Made by a program: the position numbers and the translations under genes. Positions 12,901-16,726 of a DNA stretch of 16,726 nucleotides are shown here, piece by piece; the stretch's first letter is position 1; every line of letters begins with the position of its first letter. Below the pieces are notes generated by a model. It was not told where the DNA came from and ran no database searches. It was given only the letters and a program-made list of their open reading frames with translations. The DNA lies in the NCBI GenBank assembly GCA_029938595.1, contig JAOZUP010000036.1, forward strand, positions 1-16,726, read 5' to 3'. Source of the DNA: Thermoanaerobaculales bacterium (GTDB taxonomy: Bacteria; Acidobacteriota; Thermoanaerobaculia; Thermoanaerobaculales; Sulfomarinibacteraceae).

Positions 12901-13764
12901 ATGCCTGTATTGAAGAACCAGTTCGCAAAAGCACTGGCACTAGCACTTGCCATCCTGATCCCGGGAACTTTGATCGCGGAAACCGTGAAGGTTCCCTTTG
13001 GCACCCGCGTGTTCATCCAGCTCGATCAGCGCATAACCTCTAAGAAGAAACACAATCGACCCGGGAGCTTCGTTCACGCTCACGTTTGGCGCGATGTCGT
13101 GGTGAACGGCAAGACAGTTGTAACCGCCGGAACGCTGGCAATGGTACAGGTCGGGGAAATCAAGGGAGCGAAGGTCGCAGGCATCAAAGGACACGTTCAG
13201 CTGAAGGCCCTTCAGGTCCTCTCGGTTGATGGGCAGGATCTGATGCTTACGGGCGGATACGACCAATCTGGCAAAAGCCTAATGGCGCTGTCAATCACGC
13301 TCGCCGTTGTGATCTTCGTGCCTCTAATCTTCATCAAAGGTAAACAGGCGAAGCTTGAGTCAGGCACAGTTTTCGATGCCATGGTGTCGCAGCCCACCGA
13401 AGTCCAGGTCGAAGGTTCCACACCAGTCAAGATCAGTATCGGGCATATGGCACCGCTCAAAGTAGAGGTGCGATACAAAGAACTTGAGGGGAAGAGTGAG
13501 AAAGACATGAAGGTTCTTCCATTACAACTAATGGTTGAAGGAGATGTGATCGACAGCGCACGAGTCGTCAGCGTGAACGAAAGACGAATAGCCCCGATTC
13601 CAATCACCGGTTTTGCGGCCAGACCATGTGAGGACGGCTTCATGTGCGTTGATGCGGAGGTGAACATCAAGGCGTTGGGCAAGCACTTCTCCAAGGGCTT
13701 CAACCGTTTCACGGTTCAGGTTGGAGAGTTCACTGACGAGGTGATGCTCGACGTTGAGTTGTGA
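12901..13764 (+). CDS. exported protein of unknown function
   Basis: I do not recognise a named family. The 287-residue product starts with a signal peptide (MPVLKNQFAKALALALAILIPGTLIA, cleavage likely after Ala26), followed by a beta-rich region (about 30-125). This region has the pattern of a signal-exported domain in which a fixed-value setting is followed by GTLAMVQVGEIKGAKVAGIKGHVQLK and DGQDLMLTGGY. A hydrophobic segment (128-147) may cross the membrane, and a second beta-rich part (165-287) contains two cysteines (Cys243, Cys249) that could pair. ATG 12901 is preferred over the in-frame upstream start at 12835 because it begins the signal peptide and has GGAGG 10 bases upstream. Base composition is visibly less GC-rich than the neighbours. 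It sits 177 bases before the kinase gene on the same strand, so a link to that receptor is possible but unproven. Confidence 0.75.
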   Translation: MPVLKNQFAKALALALAILIPGTLIAETVKVPFGTRVFIQLDQRITSKKKHNRPGSFVHAHVWRDVVVNGKTVVTAGTLAMVQVGEIKGAKVAGIKGHVQLKALQVLSVDGQDLMLTGGYDQSGKSLMALSITLAVVIFVPLIFIKGKQAKLESGTVFDAMVSQPTEVQVEGSTPVKISIGHMAPLKVEVRYKELEGKSEKDMKVLPLQLMVEGDVIDSARVVSVNERRIAPIPITGFAARPCEDGFMCVDAEVNIKALGKHFSKGFNRFTVQVGEFTDEVMLDVEL

Positions 13765-13941
13765 CGGTGTCTGGCCCTGGCGCAGGGAGTACCGTTTTCG
13801 GGGGCATCAACTAACGGAGTGCGCCTTCCCCCGCTTCCTCTCAGCCTCCCGCTGCACCTTCATGACGGACCGAAGCACTACTGCTCGTCTCGAAGTGGTC
13901 CCAATACTGCGATACCATAGCCGCGCAGGGAATCACCAACA
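13765..13941 (+). other. 177-base spacer before the kinase gene
   Basis: No gene is recognisable here. AATACT (13903-13908) and TACCAT (13913-13918) resemble -10 boxes, but neither has a convincing -35 partner. The kinase may have its own promoter in this gap or be read from the promoter of the exported-protein gene. Confidence 0.4.
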
Positions 13942-16719
13942 ATGCCTGACCTCATTGGTCGCACGCTCGGGCACTACCGCATCGTCGAGAAGATCGGCGA
14001 GGGCGGCATGGGTGAGGTGTACCGGGCGCACGACGAGCGGCTGGATCGCGATGTGGCGATCAAGGTGTTGCCGGAAGAGGTGGCTGGCGTCCAAGACCGG
14101 CTCGAAAGGTTTGAGCGCGAGGCGAAACTCCTCGCCTCACTCAACCATCCAAACATCGCCACCTTGCACGGTCTCGAAAAGGAAGAAGGTCGCGGTTTCC
14201 TCGTGATGGAGCTAGTGGAGGGATCAAGCCTCGCTGGTGTCCTCGCGCGTGGAGCCATTCCCGTTGACGAAGCGTTGGAGATCGCCCTCCAGATTGCGAA
14301 CGCACTCGAGACGGCACACGAGCACGGCATCATCCACCGTGACCTCAAGCCCGCCAACGTCATGGTCGATCCTGACGGCGGGGTAAAGGTGCTGGACTTC
14401 GGCCTCGCCAAGGCATTCGATCCTGAGGCCTCAAGCCCACAGAGTCCGGAGTCAATCGCCGAGTCACCCACCCTCACGGCAGAGATGACACGTGCCGGCA
14501 CGTTGCTCGGCACTGCGGCTTACATGAGCCCCGAGCAGGCTCGTGGGAAGGCGGTGGACAAAAGAGCGGACATCTGGGCTTTCGGGTGCGTTCTTTGGGA
14601 GGTGCTCACCGGCACTCGTGCGTTTGCCGGCACGACATCAACCGAAACCCTGGCTGCGATCATCAAGGACGACCTTGATTGGGACGTACTACCGGCTGAG
14701 ACGCCGGCCCCGGTCCGCCGATTGCTCCGTCGATGCCTCACAAAAGACCCACGTGACCGGCTTCATGACATCGCCGACGCTCGTATCGTGTTGCAGTCCC
14801 TGTCGAGCGATGAATACTCCATGGATGAGACGGCAGCCTCCGCTCCGAACCCCAAGGGTTGGCGTATCTGGCTGCCATGGGGCGTGGCCGCTACTCTTGC
14901 AGTGGCGTTCATCGCCGCTACGATGAGCGGACTTCTGTCAGATAGACAGCACGTCGCATCGTCCCAGGTTTTCCGGGCCACAATCGAACTGCCAACCGGC
15001 TCCAAAATCACCGAGTGGTCAATCGGGCGGTGGAGTGGGCCAATGAGGAACGAACTGGCTCTTTCCCCCGACGGCCGCACCCTTGTTTTTGGTGCAGCCA
15101 CTGGGGACGATCCTTCCACGTCGCGGTTATTTCGAAGACCCATGGACCGGGCCGAAGCAGCACTAATTCCCGGCACCGAAGGGGCGAGCGGACCGTTTTT
15201 TTCGCCTGACGGAAGATGGATTGCGTTTTGGGTCGGAGGGGTACTCAAGAAGATCTCCCTCGACGGTGGTCTGCCGATCACGCTCGCGGAGTACCGCGAC
15301 TATTCCGGTCTTTTCCCTCACATGGGGGGTAGCTGGAGTCTGGACGGCACCATTTTCATCGGAACTCATCTGGATGGCATTCAGACGGTAGCCGCAGACG
15401 GAGGCGAACTCGAACCACTGACGGTGCCCGATAGGACGAAAGAGTATGGTCACCGGCTGCCGCAAATCCTGCCGGGAGGACGGGCAGTGCTCTTCACCGT
15501 AGCCAACGATTACCTTGGCGATGGGGGGCACATCGAGGTGGTCTCCCTCGATACGTTGGAGCGGCGGATCGTGATCGCCCCGGGCCTCGACGGTCGTTTT
15601 TTACCCACCGGTCATCTCCTCTTCCTTCGACGGGGGACGTTGATGGCAATTCGCTTCGATCCTGATAGGTTGGAGCTCACCGGCCGCCCGGTTCCTGTAC
15701 TCGAGGGAGTGACTCATATGGCCAACGCCCGAGCTGGATGGGCGAATCCAGGTGCGGGCTTGTTCGCGGTTTCGGACAATGGCACGTTGGTTTTTGCACC
15801 TGGTGGCATGATCCCAGACGCAAAAAAGCGGGTCGTCTGGGTGAATCGGAATGGTGAAATCGAGCCCATACCAGCTCTTTCAGGGGAGTGGTTTGGAGGG
15901 CCCCGGGTCTCTCCCGATGGCCGATGGATTGCATTCACAATTACGGGGGTGGATAGCTCCCTGTGGGTGCATGATCTGGTTCGAGAGACCACTACGAAGC
16001 TCACCACCCAAGGACGCGTAAATAATTTGTCGTGGATGCCGGACGGTGAACGGATTGTCTTCGGCTGCTCAAAGGGAGGAGTGGCTAATCTCTATTGGAA
16101 ATCGAAGCTAGGGAATGAGCCAATGGAGCAACTCAGTGATTCAGAATACCTCCAGCAACCCGGCTCGTGGTCACCTGACGGTCGATACCTCGCCTATGTT
16201 CTCTGGCCACGGGCCGAGGAGCACGAGATTTGGCTTCTCGACATAGAAAGCCGCGAAACGGCGCCATTCCTCGACAACGAGTATAGGAACACGTTCCCGG
16301 ACTTTTCCCCAGACGGCGGGTGGCTCGCCTACACATCAGGCGAGTCAGGTAGGTCAGAGGTCTGGGTGACTTCGTTTCCCGGTCGTGAGAAACGCATTCA
16401 GGTCTCGAATGAAGGTGGGAATGCGTCCGCCTGGTCACCAGACGGGAAAGAAATTTACTATCTCTTCAGGGGTCGGCTAATGGTTGTAGAGGTGACTCCT
16501 GGACCGGAGCTGACCCTTGGAAAACCGCGACCTCTTTGTGAGGTACCACAGGGGACAACGGGACGGGGTCCACTGAGGAGATACGACATTTCTCGGGACG
16601 GCTCCAGGTTCATCTTTTTGGCAGATGCTGAAGTAGAGGCGAAACCACAACCTGTACGCCAGCTACAGGTCGTTTTCAACTGGTTCGAGGAGCTTGAGCG
16701 ACTTGTGCCGACAAAGTGA
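13942..16719 (+). CDS. transmembrane Ser/Thr protein kinase with C-terminal TolB-like beta-propeller
   Basis: A complete 925-residue receptor-like kinase. The cytoplasmic kinase domain spans about 12-287: glycine loop GEGGMGEV (19-26), Lys41 (VAIKVL), Glu60 (FEREAKLLASL), HRDLKPAN (132-139), DFG (152-154), AAYMSPEQARG (192-202) and DIWAFGCVLWE (210-220). All catalytic residues are present. A short linker leads to one membrane helix (about 308-330). The rest, probably outside the cytoplasm, is a propeller made of PD40-like repeats; copies include LSPDGRTLVFG, FSPDGRWIAFW, WSLDGTIFIG, VSPDGRWIAFT, WMPDGERIVFG, WSPDGRYLAYV, FSPDGGWLAYT, WSPDGKEIYYL and ISRDGSRFIFL. The propeller is likely the sensor or a scaffold; its ligand is unknown. 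ATG 13942 has AGGGA about 11 bases upstream. The TGA is at 16717-16719. This architecture is abundant in Acidobacteriota. Confidence 0.95.
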   Translation: MPDLIGRTLGHYRIVEKIGEGGMGEVYRAHDERLDRDVAIKVLPEEVAGVQDRLERFEREAKLLASLNHPNIATLHGLEKEEGRGFLVMELVEGSSLAGVLARGAIPVDEALEIALQIANALETAHEHGIIHRDLKPANVMVDPDGGVKVLDFGLAKAFDPEASSPQSPESIAESPTLTAEMTRAGTLLGTAAYMSPEQARGKAVDKRADIWAFGCVLWEVLTGTRAFAGTTSTETLAAIIKDDLDWDVLPAETPAPVRRLLRRCLTKDPRDRLHDIADARIVLQSLSSDEYSMDETAASAPNPKGWRIWLPWGVAATLAVAFIAATMSGLLSDRQHVASSQVFRATIELPTGSKITEWSIGRWSGPMRNELALSPDGRTLVFGAATGDDPSTSRLFRRPMDRAEAALIPGTEGASGPFFSPDGRWIAFWVGGVLKKISLDGGLPITLAEYRDYSGLFPHMGGSWSLDGTIFIGTHLDGIQTVAADGGELEPLTVPDRTKEYGHRLPQILPGGRAVLFTVANDYLGDGGHIEVVSLDTLERRIVIAPGLDGRFLPTGHLLFLRRGTLMAIRFDPDRLELTGRPVPVLEGVTHMANARAGWANPGAGLFAVSDNGTLVFAPGGMIPDAKKRVVWVNRNGEIEPIPALSGEWFGGPRVSPDGRWIAFTITGVDSSLWVHDLVRETTTKLTTQGRVNNLSWMPDGERIVFGCSKGGVANLYWKSKLGNEPMEQLSDSEYLQQPGSWSPDGRYLAYVLWPRAEEHEIWLLDIESRETAPFLDNEYRNTFPDFSPDGGWLAYTSGESGRSEVWVTSFPGREKRIQVSNEGGNASAWSPDGKEIYYLFRGRLMVVEVTPGPELTLGKPRPLCEVPQGTTGRGPLRRYDISRDGSRFIFLADAEVEAKPQPVRQLQVVFNWFEELERLVPTK

Positions 16720-16726
16720 CTGTCTC

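Noticed and set aside
1..16726. tRNA, rRNA, riboswitch or phage genes
   Set aside because: I saw no cloverleaf, conserved rRNA segment, known riboswitch core or phage structural protein; without a covariance search small RNAs could be missed.

Overview
The window looks like chromosomal DNA from a GC-rich, probably Gram-negative bacterium. The last gene has the Ser/Thr kinase plus TolB-like propeller layout that is very common in Acidobacteriota (for example Thermoanaerobaculia and relatives). The membrane-anchored alkaline-phosphatase-superfamily protein ending in LRSLGYIE fits the same background. This placement is inferred from gene style; no rRNA or marker phylogeny is available.

Layout. 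(1) 1-83: tail of a plus-strand GGDEF gene cut by the window edge. (2) 178-2826, minus strand: a three-gene run encoding a MOSC-domain protein, a cation diffusion facilitator and a UbiA/MenA-type prenyltransferase. (3) 2827-3109: divergent spacer holding two facing arrays of a TATCGC-type hexamer. (4) 3110-4180, plus strand: ychF. It ends inside a perfect 22-bp inverted repeat that also holds the stop codon of the convergent gene. (5) 4218-9504, minus strand: a compact six-gene operon with overlapping or nearly touching genes. In transcription order it encodes a left-handed beta-helix acetyltransferase, a dTDP-4-keto-6-deoxyglucose 3,4-ketoisomerase of the FdtA/QdtA type, a GtrA-like membrane protein, a GtrB/DPM1-like glycosyltransferase, a DegT-family aminotransferase of the FdtB/QdtB type and a GT-C (GT39-like) membrane glycosyltransferase. 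(6) 9601-12450, plus strand: a BKACE (DUF849) enzyme and a five-TM alkaline-phosphatase-superfamily protein. (7) 12451-12900: a gene-poor spacer with a candidate small inverted-repeat element and a promoter. (8) 12901-13764: an exported protein of unknown function with visibly lower GC. (9) 13942-16719: a receptor-like Ser/Thr kinase with a C-terminal beta-propeller.

How it fits together. The most coherent system is the 4218-9504 operon. The ketoisomerase, aminotransferase and acetyltransferase would turn dTDP-4-keto-6-deoxyglucose into a dTDP-3-acetamido-3,6-dideoxyhexose (Fuc3NAc or Qui3NAc type). The GtrB-like enzyme would load that sugar onto a polyprenyl phosphate. The GtrA-like protein would help move it across the membrane, and the GT-C enzyme would transfer it outside the cytoplasm to a glycan, lipid or protein. 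It reads as a Gtr-type three-component glycosylation cassette that carries its own rare-sugar supply. The genes for the upstream dTDP-glucose steps (rmlA, rmlB) are not in the window. The remaining genes look like ordinary chromosomal neighbours with no visible functional link to it.
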